From: Chloroflexota bacterium
GTDB lineage: Bacteria; Chloroflexota; Dehalococcoidia; Dehalococcoidales; JACPPQ01
Length of the DNA: 42,260 nucleotides
NCBI GenBank assembly: GCA_016190925.1
Contig: JACPPQ010000096.1
Span: forward strand, 1-42,260
Reading direction: 5' to 3'
Shown here: piece by piece, positions 9,453 to 18,702 of the stretch
Position numbering within the stretch: the first letter of the stretch is position 1
Layout: each line of letters starts with the position of its first letter
The notes under the pieces: generated by a model
Seen by the model: the letters and a program-made list of their open reading frames with translations, nothing else
Database searches by the model: none
What the model was told of the DNA's origin: nothing
Made by a program: the position numbers and the translations under genes

Positions 9453-10310
9453 ATGAAAGTCATACAGACCATAGCCGAAATGAGGAAACTGAGGCAGCGT
9501 CTTCTTGAGCCGGTTGGCTTTGTTCCTACCATGGGGTATCTCCACGAGGGACACTTGACCCTGGTCAGGAAAGCCAAAGAAAAGAACGCCTCGGCAGTAG
9601 TCAGCATCTTTGTCAATCCAACGCAGTTCGGCCCTCAAGAGGACTTCGAGAAGTACCCCCGCGACACCGAACGTGACTTAGCCATGCTGAAAACGGCTAA
9701 GACAGACGCAGTCTTTATGCCATCCGCTGAGGAGATGTACCCCGCAAACTCTGTTACCTGGGTGGATGTCAAGAAAATCACCGAGCATTTGGAGGGCGCT
9801 GCCAGGCCCGGCCACTTCAGGGGAGTTGCCACAGTTGTCGCCAAGCTGTTCAACATCGTACAACCGGACAGGGCTTACTTCGGGCAGAAGGATGCCCAGC
9901 AGGTGCTGGTGGTCAAAAGGATGGTGGCAGACCTGAACATGAACATCGAGGTCATTGCCGTACCCACTGTGCGAGAGCCTGACGGCCTGGCAATGAGCAG
10001 TCGCAATATCTACCTCAACCCGGAGCAGCGCAAGGCAGCGACAGTCCTTTACCGTGCGCTGAACCATGTTCTGGAACTATGGTCGGAGGGCGAGAGAAAT
10101 CCGGCGAGGCTGCGCCGTCACATGCTGGATGTTTTGCGAAGCGAACCGCTGGCAGTAGTCGAGTATGTCAGCGTAGCAGACCCAGAGACACTCGAAGAGA
10201 TGGAGACCGCCAAGCCGGGTGGCCTGGTATCGATGGCTGTCAGAGTCGGGAAAACGCGTCTGATTGATAACATGGTGCTAGAGCTGAAGCCCCGGCTACT
10301 CCCCGATTAA
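9453..10310 (+). CDS. panC: Pantothenate synthetase
   Basis: VPTMGYLHEGHLTLVRKA, FVNPTQF, YFGQKDAQQ, REPDGLAMSSRN motifs; start set at MKVIQTIAEM. Confidence 0.96.
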   Translation: MKVIQTIAEMRKLRQRLLEPVGFVPTMGYLHEGHLTLVRKAKEKNASAVVSIFVNPTQFGPQEDFEKYPRDTERDLAMLKTAKTDAVFMPSAEEMYPANSVTWVDVKKITEHLEGAARPGHFRGVATVVAKLFNIVQPDRAYFGQKDAQQVLVVKRMVADLNMNIEVIAVPTVREPDGLAMSSRNIYLNPEQRKAATVLYRALNHVLELWSEGERNPARLRRHMLDVLRSEPLAVVEYVSVADPETLEEMETAKPGGLVSMAVRVGKTRLIDNMVLELKPRLLPD

Positions 10311-10357
10311 GCCAGAGGTTTCCAACTATAATACCGGGTAATATAAGAGGCTGCAGA

Positions 10358-10576
10358 ATGTGGAGATTCTGGTTCTTTCTAGGATGTATTAGCGCTGTTT
10401 TGGCTGTTCTCCTGATGGTTTCCGTTATCATGGGAATGCAATTCGTCACTTATGCGGACGGACAGGCCGAGCAAACAGGCACGATGTATGCGTCATTCGT
10501 TATTCAATCACTAGCTGCTCTCGTTCTGGCAGTTGTTTCAATTATCTCTTTTAAGCAATACAACCAGTTAGGATAA
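10358..10576 (+). CDS. Small two-TM membrane protein
   Basis: 72-aa ORF with two hydrophobic segments, follows panC. Confidence 0.5.
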   Translation: MWRFWFFLGCISAVLAVLLMVSVIMGMQFVTYADGQAEQTGTMYASFVIQSLAALVLAVVSIISFKQYNQLG

Positions 10577-10649
10577 GGTGCAAAAGAGCACCGAATTTGG
10601 TTACTTCCGGGCAAGCATCTTGAAACATACCCTTGAGCTGTAGCCTCGT

Positions 10650-11885
10650 CTATTCCCTGATTAACGTCACGATACCAAGAGTTGCCAGGAAGGCCAGTCC
10701 CGCGCCGAAATAGAAAGTCGCAGCCGGACTAACGGCCTGCCACAGCCACCCGGCAATGAGGCTGGCAGGTAGCAGGGCGATACCTGCCACTCCGTGAAAA
10801 AGTCCGTAAGCAGTACCCCTCTTTTCCTGTGTCACCAGGTCCGCCACAAAGGCCCTGGCTACGCCCTGGACTGTTCCTTGATAGACTCCGTAACCGGCAA
10901 AAAGCGCCCATATTTGCCAGAGACTGGATGCCTGGGCAAATCCGAGGTAGACCAGGGCATAGAACAGCCAGCCCACCGTGATAACCCGTTTCCTTCCCAG
11001 CTTGTCCGATAGCACTCCCGCAGGGGATGAAATTACTGCATAGGTGAGATTGAACACGACAAGCATCAGAATTACTTCGAAAACGGGCGCTCCAATGTCC
11101 TGGGCGCGCAGCGTGATAAAGAACTCGCTGGAGTTGCCCAGGCTGAATATGGCCATGACAACCAGGAACAGCTTGAACCGCCCGGAGAAGGCCGGCGGCG
11201 ACTTGCCAATATCGGAACTTCGATGAGAGCCGCTTTCTGGCGGTGTAGTTTTCTTTCGTGGTTCACGGACAAGACCAAGCAGGAGCAGTACTCCCAGCAC
11301 GGCCGGAATTATTCCTACCAGTACCAACCAGCGATAGGTATTCAAGCTGAGGTTGATACTTTCACCCTGGACAAGATAGGTGATAATTGCGGCTACTGCC
11401 AGCCCCAGGGCAGCACCGGCAGTGTCCATCGAACGATGTATTCCGAAGCTCTTTCCCCGCCCGGTCTCCGCTACCGAGTCAGCAATCAGAGCATCACGGG
11501 GGGAGCCACGAAGTCCCTTCCCTACCCTATCGGTAAACCTGATTGCCAGAACTGCGCCCCAACTAGCCGCAAGATACATAAACGGCTTTGCAAGAGTGGA
11601 AAGGCCATAACCCGCGACTACCAGCGGCTTACGCCTGCCCATCTTATCGCTGAGACGACCGGCGAATATTTTAAAGATTGCGTCCGTACTTTCCGATAGC
11701 CCTCCGATAAGCCCGATAACGGTAGTTCCTGCGCCAAGAACATTGGCCAGAAAAAGAGGAACAAGAGTGAAAATCATCTCACTGCTGACATCGGTAAGGA
11801 AGCTGACAATCCCCAGGAAAAAGACATTGGGGTGAAGTCCCCATATCCTCTTGCCACCGGTTTCGGCTCTTGATGTTTGCGCCAA
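10650..11885 (-). CDS. MFS transporter
   Basis: 12-TM-like hydrophobicity, GRLSDKMGRRKP and GVLSDKLGRKRV repeats of the MFS loop motif. Confidence 0.88.
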   Translation of the reverse strand: MAQTSRAETGGKRIWGLHPNVFFLGIVSFLTDVSSEMIFTLVPLFLANVLGAGTTVIGLIGGLSESTDAIFKIFAGRLSDKMGRRKPLVVAGYGLSTLAKPFMYLAASWGAVLAIRFTDRVGKGLRGSPRDALIADSVAETGRGKSFGIHRSMDTAGAALGLAVAAIITYLVQGESINLSLNTYRWLVLVGIIPAVLGVLLLLGLVREPRKKTTPPESGSHRSSDIGKSPPAFSGRFKLFLVVMAIFSLGNSSEFFITLRAQDIGAPVFEVILMLVVFNLTYAVISSPAGVLSDKLGRKRVITVGWLFYALVYLGFAQASSLWQIWALFAGYGVYQGTVQGVARAFVADLVTQEKRGTAYGLFHGVAGIALLPASLIAGWLWQAVSPAATFYFGAGLAFLATLGIVTLIRE

Positions 11886-12184
11886 TTTATTTCCTCTCCG
11901 TTACTTGTATCATTTACGTCATTGGCTTATGACATTATAGAAGACAAACTTTTTATTTATCAAGAATTGAGTTTGTTGAGCTGGTAACTTTACGTTCGGG
12001 GACGGATGATAGTAGAATAACATTGGAGTAAGACAGATTTACAACATTACCATGTTGCATAAAGAGCGCAATCGCCCGCTCGTGGCGACCCTTCGACCCT
12101 CCTTCGCTAAGGCTGCGAAAGGCAGGCTCAGGGTGAGCGGGTTTTTTGTAATGCCAATTTACGCAACTAAACACAAGTTACATC

Positions 12185-12676
12185 ATGACCGAAGAAAAGA
12201 TTAAGCAGCACACACGACAAGTCCTGAAGAGTTTCAGCAAGAAAAAAGGAAATCTTATCCCCATTTTGCAGAGGGTTCAGGGTAGGCTCGGCTATCTTCC
12301 GCGTGAAGCCATGCTCGAAGTGGCTGAATTTCTTGGACTTCCGCCAATCCATGTCTACGGCGTGGTCACCTTCTATAACCAGTTCCGCCTCAATCCTCCG
12401 GGGAAACACTCGGTGAGGGTGTGTCTGGGTACCGCTTGCCACATGAAGGGTGGCTACATAACCCTGGATGCCTGGAAACGGAGGCTGAGTATCGGAGCGG
12501 GTGAGACCACTACCGACCGCGAGTTTGACTTGGACACTGTGGCCTGCGTGGGCTGCTGTGTCATGGCCCCGGTGACTGTGCTCGATGAGAAGCCGATGGG
12601 AAAGGTCGACCCCACCAAAGTCGATGGCCTGCTGCTTGCCTTCGAGCGTGAAAGGGAGGGCAAGAAAAAGCAGTGA
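12185..12676 (+). CDS. NADH dehydrogenase-like subunit NuoE/HndA ([2Fe-2S] 24-kDa-type)
   Basis: LIPILQRVQGRLGYLP, VYGVVTFYNQF, VCLGTACHMKGG, CVGCCVMAPV. Confidence 0.93.
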   Translation: MTEEKIKQHTRQVLKSFSKKKGNLIPILQRVQGRLGYLPREAMLEVAEFLGLPPIHVYGVVTFYNQFRLNPPGKHSVRVCLGTACHMKGGYITLDAWKRRLSIGAGETTTDREFDLDTVACVGCCVMAPVTVLDEKPMGKVDPTKVDGLLLAFEREREGKKKQ

Positions 12677-14589
12677 CAACCACCGGAGTCCAGGCTATAA
12701 TCCCTGCTTTCCAGGAGCTTAAAGTATGTGCAGAGGCACACTGGAAGGGCCTCTGGAAAAGCGGGAGGACAGTCATCACCGTAGGCACTGCTGCCTGCGG
12801 CCAGGCTGCCGGTGCGCTGGAAGTGTTGCAAGCCTTTCGGGACGAGGTGTCAAAGCTCAACCTGGACTGCCGTGTGATTGAGGTCGGTTGCATGGGTCAC
12901 TGCTATGCCGAGCCAATCGTCATCATCAGCAAACCAGGCTACCCTGCTATCTGCTACGGCCATGTCAACCCGGTCATTGCCGGGACGCTGGTCAAGGAGT
13001 TCGTTGCAGGTGATAATCCCTGCCTGGAATTCGTCCTGGGCGCCCTGGAAAAGAACGACCTCATTCCCAGCCTCTCCGAGTTTCCAAGAGCGCAGTATGA
13101 GAAGAAGCTTATCCTGAAGAACTGCGGGCATATCGACCCTACGGACATCGAGCAGTATATCGCTAACGGCGGCTACTTGGCGCTGGAGAAGGCGCTACGG
13201 ATGCGGCCGGAAAAGGTCATAGACGAGGTCAAGAGGTCGGGACTGCGGGGAAGGGGCGGCGCCGGTTTCCCAACAGGACAAAAGTGGGAAATCTGCCGCA
13301 ACAGCGCTGGAAAACCGAAGTACGCAATCTGCAATGCGGACGAAGGCGACCCCGGCGCATTCATGGACCGCTCTATCATCGAGAGCGACCCCCACTCCGT
13401 ACTCGAAGGAATGCTTATTTCAGCCTATGCCACCGGAGCGCGGCAAGGCTACATCTATGTCCGTGCTGAGTACCCGCTGGCGGTGGAAAGAGTGCAGATT
13501 GCGCTCCGGCAGGCAAAGAAGTTGGGCTTGCTGGGAAGGGAAATACTGGGGAGCAATTTCAGCTTCGATATCAAGCTCTTCCAGGGTTCCGGAGCGTTTG
13601 TCTGCGGGGAAGAGACCGCGCTGATTGCCTCGCTTGAGGGAGAAGCAGGCACACCACACGTCCGTCCACCCTACCCCGCGGTCAGTGGCCTTTTTGGCAA
13701 GCCAACGACTATCAACAATGTAAAGACCCTGACCTATGTCCGTCACATCATTAACAACGGAGCGGAGTGGTTTGCGGGCATAGGTACAAAGGGCAGCAGA
13801 GGAACCGCTGTTTTTGCCCTGGCTGGCAAGATAGTTAACACGGGCTTGGTTGAAGTCCCCATGGGGACTACGCTAAGGCAGGTCATTTTCGAGGTCGGCA
13901 GCGGAATCCCCAACGGCAAGAAATTCAAGGCGGTACAGATTGGCGGCCCTTCCGGCGGCTGTCTGCCTGAATCAGCGCTCGACCTGCCCATCGATTTCGA
14001 CTCCCTGAAAAAAGCCGGGGCGATGATGGGCTCAGGCGGCATGGTAGTCCTCGACGAAGACGACTGCATGGTGGAGATAGCCCGCTACTTCGTCGAGTTC
14101 ACCCAGAGGGAATCGTGCGGCAAGTGCACATACTGCCGGCTGGGCACCAAACAGATGCTGGAAATCCTTACCGATATTACAAAAGGGCGAGGAAAGCTTG
14201 AGGATATCGATATGCTCCAGCACCTGGCAGAGGGTGTTAAGGCAGGCTCGCTCTGCGGACTGGGGAAAACGGCGCCAAATCCGGTACTGACCACCCTGCG
14301 CTATTTCAGAAATGAGTACGAAGCCCATGTAAGGGAGGGACGGTGCCCGTCGCTGATGTGCCCCGACCTGATAGCCTATTACATCCTTCCGCATAAATGC
14401 GAACGCTCCTGCGATGCGTGCGTGGGCACATGCTCGGTAGAGGCCATATCACCCGATAAGAAGAGAATAAAGGTCATCGACCAGGAGAAATGCGTCAAGT
14501 GCAACAACTGTCTGGTGGCGTGTCCTCTGCAATATAACGCGGTGGTAAAGCTTTCGCCTCCAGGCAAAGTACCGACCTCAAAAAAGTAA
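12673..14589 (+). CDS. NuoF/HndC/HymB-like NADH-binding flavoprotein with N-terminal [2Fe-2S] and C-terminal 2x[4Fe-4S] domains
   Basis: GRGGAGFPTGQKWE, NADEGDPGAFMDR, CGEETALIASLEG, SCGKCTYCRLG, C-terminal CERSCDACVGTC and CVKCNNCLVACP; overlaps nuoE stop. Confidence 0.93.
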   Translation: MTTTGVQAIIPAFQELKVCAEAHWKGLWKSGRTVITVGTAACGQAAGALEVLQAFRDEVSKLNLDCRVIEVGCMGHCYAEPIVIISKPGYPAICYGHVNPVIAGTLVKEFVAGDNPCLEFVLGALEKNDLIPSLSEFPRAQYEKKLILKNCGHIDPTDIEQYIANGGYLALEKALRMRPEKVIDEVKRSGLRGRGGAGFPTGQKWEICRNSAGKPKYAICNADEGDPGAFMDRSIIESDPHSVLEGMLISAYATGARQGYIYVRAEYPLAVERVQIALRQAKKLGLLGREILGSNFSFDIKLFQGSGAFVCGEETALIASLEGEAGTPHVRPPYPAVSGLFGKPTTINNVKTLTYVRHIINNGAEWFAGIGTKGSRGTAVFALAGKIVNTGLVEVPMGTTLRQVIFEVGSGIPNGKKFKAVQIGGPSGGCLPESALDLPIDFDSLKKAGAMMGSGGMVVLDEDDCMVEIARYFVEFTQRESCGKCTYCRLGTKQMLEILTDITKGRGKLEDIDMLQHLAEGVKAGSLCGLGKTAPNPVLTTLRYFRNEYEAHVREGRCPSLMCPDLIAYYILPHKCERSCDACVGTCSVEAISPDKKRIKVIDQEKCVKCNNCLVACPLQYNAVVKLSPPGKVPTSKK

Positions 14590-14593
14590 CGAG

Positions 14594-15247
14594 ATGATGA
14601 AAACGGTATCGTTAACTATTGATGATAAACAAATAGAAACGCAGGCAGGGAATACGCTGCTCTGGGCGGCATTGGATAACGGCATTTACATACCTAATCT
14701 TTGCTCATTGAGGCATGCTGCCGCACCTGCCGCTTCTTGCCGCCTGTGCTGGGTAGAGGTTGAGGGCAAGGCACAGCCGGTCACCGCCTGCACCGAGATA
14801 GCGGCGGAGGGGATGGTGGCGAATACCAGAGGCACGCAGGCTCTGAGGCTGGCCCGCAACGGCTTTGAGCTTCTGATGGCCTCCCACCCCATCGAATGTG
14901 CGCGCTGTGCGGCACTTCATGTCTGCGAGCTGTTGAAAATAGCCGGGCACTTGAATGTAAAGCTTAATAAGAATCCGTATCGGAAGCTGGTCCACCATCT
15001 ACCAATCGATTCCAGTAACCCGTTGTTTAACTACGACCCCAACAAGTGCGTGGTCTGCGGGCGGTGCGTTTCAATCTGCCGCGAGCGTGGAACAGGGGTG
15101 CTGGGCTTTGCCCACCGTGGTTTCGATAGAAGGGCCACCACCTTCTACGATGAGCTAATCGGGGATTCTGCATGCGAACAGTGCGGTGAGTGTGTGCGCG
15201 CATGTCCTTCCGGCGCGCTGACCTTCAAGGTGAGCGTTAATGTTTAG
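14594..15247 (+). CDS. HoxU/NuoG-N-terminal-like iron-sulfur protein ([2Fe-2S] plus [4Fe-4S])
   Basis: CSLRHAAAPAASCRLCWVEVEG, HPIECARCAALHVCEL, CVVCGRCVSICRE, CEQCGECVRACPSGAL. Confidence 0.88.
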   Translation: MMKTVSLTIDDKQIETQAGNTLLWAALDNGIYIPNLCSLRHAAAPAASCRLCWVEVEGKAQPVTACTEIAAEGMVANTRGTQALRLARNGFELLMASHPIECARCAALHVCELLKIAGHLNVKLNKNPYRKLVHHLPIDSSNPLFNYDPNKCVVCGRCVSICRERGTGVLGFAHRGFDRRATTFYDELIGDSACEQCGECVRACPSGALTFKVSVNV

Positions 15248-15803
15248 CCAGCCTCTTGCCCAGCTCGAATGCCTTCAACATTATATCAGGGTGGTCGGTT
15301 ATCTCCCCCTTCTTGTCCACGTTGCGCACCAGCAAGTCATAGCTGTACTTGACACCGATGGACAAAAAGAAGTATTTGACCGTCATGATGGAGCCCTCGA
15401 ACAATGAAGGGCCTTTCGTTGCGCCTACCAGAATCAAACCACCCTTCCTTCCTTCCTCGCGTGGGCGCTGCTTGAGAACGTACTTCCTGGCCCACAGCGC
15501 CTGAGTGCGGTCTATGAGCGCCTTGAGCTGGGCGCTGACGCCGTAGAAAAAGATTGGAGAGGCAACTATTATGATATCGGCATCCAGGAGCTTTGGATAG
15601 ATGGCATCCATATCATCCCGGATGACGCAGTTGCCATCCTTCAGACAGCCGTAGTATTCCTTACAAGGTTCGATGTGCAGCTTGCACACCGCAATTTTTT
15701 CGACCTCCGCCCCCTGGCTTTTCGCTCCCTTTAGAGCCTCTTCCAGCAGGAGATCGGTGTTGCCCTTGATTCTGGGGCTGCCCATGATGCCGAGCACTTT
15801 CAT
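15237..15803 (-). CDS. Flavodoxin/NADPH-dependent FMN reductase family protein
   Basis: MKVLGIMGSPRIKGNTDLLLEEAL and IIVASPIFFYGVSAQLKALIDR. Confidence 0.88.
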   Translation of the reverse strand: MKVLGIMGSPRIKGNTDLLLEEALKGAKSQGAEVEKIAVCKLHIEPCKEYYGCLKDGNCVIRDDMDAIYPKLLDADIIIVASPIFFYGVSAQLKALIDRTQALWARKYVLKQRPREEGRKGGLILVGATKGPSLFEGSIMTVKYFFLSIGVKYSYDLLVRNVDKKGEITDHPDIMLKAFELGKRLAKH

Positions 15804-15910
15804 ATGCAGGATAGTTTACTACTGTTGGAGAATAAGTTCAATTGTAGGTGGGGGCAAGCATAAAAGATTGAGTTGCTGAAGAACATCGTCAACAGGCAAG
15901 GGTCGTAGTG

Positions 15911-16897
15911 CTATTGAACCCGGTTAAAACTTACAAGCTGGTTGTAGTCCAGCACAATACTCATGGCGTGATTGTCCACGTCGATTCCTGCTTCCTGTAC
16001 GGCGGCGACAGGAGTAAGTCCACCGAGCATTACCATGCCGATGCGGTTGAATTCAACCGGCACCTCGCACACCGGTTCTCCGATGTCTCCTACTGCCAGC
16101 ACTCCATCGAAGCCGCATTCACGAAGTCCCTGTATCACCTCTTCCGCTACGGGTTTGGCGGCTGCCGGAATCTCACGGAAGTTTGCCAGGAGCTTGCCGT
16201 TTCCACTCTTCAACACTCCTCTGACATCGGTCATCCTCGAACGGATGAAGGCTTCCGATGGGTCGAGGGAGGAACCGGAGTAGTATATCAGGTCGACGAA
16301 ACGCATGGGTTTGTTGTTGTTTAGCTGGACTATGCCCCCGAACTTCGACTCCATGGGAATGCCCGCCTTCAGCAGGCACCCATTGAAGACGATGGTGCAC
16401 ATCGTGGCAAAACCGACTTTTCCCGGTGGCACCATTGCCGGCCCTATCCTCTCGCCCTCATCTGCTATGAAGACCTTCTCGCTTACGCAGAGTCCAGCCT
16501 GAAATACCGGTTTCATCAGTTGAATTGAGCGGCGGAAACTGTTCTTCTGGAAGAAGGACACATTCATCGGGACCAGTCCCTCACGCTTTTTCCAGTCGAA
16601 TGTGGTCTGAAAAGCAAGCGTTTCAATCCTGGCAATGACAAAACCTACCTTGTCTGTGACCAAGGCGTTCCTTAGCTCTTCCTTGCCCTTCTGGGTTAGC
16701 GTCCGGCCGTCTCTCCCACCCGGACTGGTCAAGCCCCTCTCGTCAAGCATCCCGAAGTGATACCTGACAGCGCGCTCGCTGAGGTCGATTCCACTCTGCT
16801 TAAGACGCCTTGCGACCTCTGTGGAGCCCAGGGGCTTCCCGGCCTCGTTTAGCGCCTTTAATATGGCAACTACTTTTCTCTCTACTTCATGGTCCAT
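15911..16897 (-). CDS. NrpR-like transcriptional regulator (wHTH + DUF128)
   Basis: N-terminal winged helix (RAVRYHFGMLDERGLT), DUF128-type region FATMCTIVFNGCLLKAGIPMESKFGGIVQ. Confidence 0.82.
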   Translation of the reverse strand: MDHEVERKVVAILKALNEAGKPLGSTEVARRLKQSGIDLSERAVRYHFGMLDERGLTSPGGRDGRTLTQKGKEELRNALVTDKVGFVIARIETLAFQTTFDWKKREGLVPMNVSFFQKNSFRRSIQLMKPVFQAGLCVSEKVFIADEGERIGPAMVPPGKVGFATMCTIVFNGCLLKAGIPMESKFGGIVQLNNNKPMRFVDLIYYSGSSLDPSEAFIRSRMTDVRGVLKSGNGKLLANFREIPAAAKPVAEEVIQGLRECGFDGVLAVGDIGEPVCEVPVEFNRIGMVMLGGLTPVAAVQEAGIDVDNHAMSIVLDYNQLVSFNRVQ

Positions 16898-16962
16898 GAT
16901 CTTAAATTTATCTTACTTCTGCCGATTGGCATAAACAACTACTCGTTAAAGAGCCCAACGAG

Positions 16963-17112
16963 CTATCTCAATGCTGCCGTTATGGCAATCAAACCGATGA
17001 TGATAAGGTAGATACCAATGACGTAGGCTATGAGCCTCGGCCAGGCAATGATGAGGATTCCAACTACGATGCTGATGATACCGCCCACGAGTCCGCTCAT
17101 GCTAAGAGACAT
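16963..17112 (-). CDS. DUF3096-like small membrane protein
   Basis: MSLSMSGLVGGIISIVVGILIIAWPRLIAYVIGIYLIIIGLIAI; AAGGAGGG SD just upstream of ATG 17112. Confidence 0.7.
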   Translation of the reverse strand: MSLSMSGLVGGIISIVVGILIIAWPRLIAYVIGIYLIIIGLIAITAALR

Positions 17113-17270
17113 GTTACCCTCCTTCATTTCATTCCGTGAGGCATACTCCTGAAGCGTCGACTGGCAGCTGCGTGAAGGCAAAAGCCAGCTTCCACCCAGA
17201 TAATGACCATTTGCCCCAGACTTATGTTTAGGCGGCAGTTGTTATTTCCTGTTATTTTAGAAGGGATGTC

Positions 17271-17426
17271 TTAAGCTTCACCCTTGAGGATTTTCTCTTT
17301 GAGTGTCTCCCACTCTTCCTTTTTCAGGACGCAGAGGTTACCCTCTTCACCTATTTCCACACGGTCTTTTCCAATTTTGACCACCGGGCAACAAGAGCCC
17401 TCTCTGCACAACTCTACGATTTTCAT
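17271..17426 (-). CDS. 51-aa Cys-containing small protein (missed by ORF track)
   Basis: MKIVELCREGSCCPVVKIGKDRVEIGEEGNLCVLKKEEWETLKEKILKGEA; AAAGGAGGG SD followed by AGAA then ATG. Confidence 0.8.
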   Translation of the reverse strand: MKIVELCREGSCCPVVKIGKDRVEIGEEGNLCVLKKEEWETLKEKILKGEA

Positions 17427-17490
17427 TTCTCCCTCCTTTCTTACTTAGAAAATAAAGCAACTAAGCGATGGAACTCACCTGAGGCGAGGC

Positions 17491-17511
17491 GGGCGGGTCC
17501 GAGACCCGCCC
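17491..17511. repeat. Palindromic REP-like hairpin
   Basis: GGGCGGGTC cga GACCCGCCC perfect 9-bp arms. Confidence 0.7.
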
Positions 17512-17630
17512 CTACGACATTTTCATTGTTCACGGATGCGCGTGAGGCGGATGACCAATTGTTTTGCGAATATCATTATTATAAACCTGTGTAGTCCATT
17601 TTGCCAAAGTAAATAAGAGTCTGTGGCTCT

Positions 17631-18563
17631 TTATTCGTGGATGTCCCTGGGTAAGTTCATTTCGCAGAATACCCCGGACGGGCAGCTCTCGCACTCAAGT
17701 TGAAGGGTGGTGTGCCGGATGCTGAATTGCTCCGCCAGCCGGGTGTTTACCGCCTTCACAATGTCCGCGCTCCGGCTGACCGACTGGTCTGCAATAACCA
17801 GGTGGGCGCTCAGGGCATACAATCCAGAGGTGATAGTCCATACATGGATGTCATGCGTCTCATCAACGCCGGGAACAGTTTTCAGCACCTCGATAACCCT
17901 ATCCATCTGGATATGCGCGGGAACCGCTTCCAGTAGAATATCACTCGACTCTCTCACAAGACGCACAGCCCCTAAGAGTATTATGCAGCCGATAAAAACC
18001 GCAATGATGGGGTCGATGACTACCCAGCCCGTCAGAGATATAACTATCGCGGCGACAATCACCCCGACCGATGATATGGTGTCACCGAAGATGTGCAGGA
18101 AAGCGGCTCTTACGTTCAGGCTGCCGTGCCTCACGTCTTTCAGGAGCCAGATGCCGGCGATATTAGCAATCAGACCGATTACAGCCACCCCCAGCATCAG
18201 TCCGGGCTGGACTTCAGGCGGATCTGAAAACCGCTCATATGCCTCATAGAAAATATAAGCGGCAATCAAGACCAGGGTGACGCCGTTAGCCAGAGCAGCC
18301 ATAATCTCCATGCGGTGGAAGCCGAAGGTCTTAGTGGATGTGGCAGGTCTCCTAGCCAGAGTGATGGCAATCAGGCTCAAGGCCAGCGCCAGCGCATCCA
18401 CCAGCATGTGGCCGGCATCGCCAATCAGTGAGAGGCTATTGCTCAAAATGCCTCCCACTAGCTCAACTACCATTATCACCACGATAATAAGGAGCGAAAT
18501 CCTGAGCGCTCTGATGCGTTCAGAAGCTAGTTTGCTGACTTCATGAGCATGGTGACTGTGCAT
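17631..18563 (-). CDS. Cation diffusion facilitator family transporter (CzcD-like)
   Basis: LSLIGDAGHMLVDALALALSL, HIFGDTISSVGVIVAA, HDIHVWTITSG. Confidence 0.92.
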   Translation of the reverse strand: MHSHHAHEVSKLASERIRALRISLLIIVVIMVVELVGGILSNSLSLIGDAGHMLVDALALALSLIAITLARRPATSTKTFGFHRMEIMAALANGVTLVLIAAYIFYEAYERFSDPPEVQPGLMLGVAVIGLIANIAGIWLLKDVRHGSLNVRAAFLHIFGDTISSVGVIVAAIVISLTGWVVIDPIIAVFIGCIILLGAVRLVRESSDILLEAVPAHIQMDRVIEVLKTVPGVDETHDIHVWTITSGLYALSAHLVIADQSVSRSADIVKAVNTRLAEQFSIRHTTLQLECESCPSGVFCEMNLPRDIHE

Positions 18564-18702
18564 TTTGTTCTCACCAATCACGCTTTCGTGGGACTATAAT
18601 CTAATATTAGCTAATTCAGTCGATGTTAACAAGTTTGAATGAGGTCTTTCAAAACCAACGGTAGCTTTTACGCACACTGCAATGGTGTGTTAGAATCCCG
18701 CC

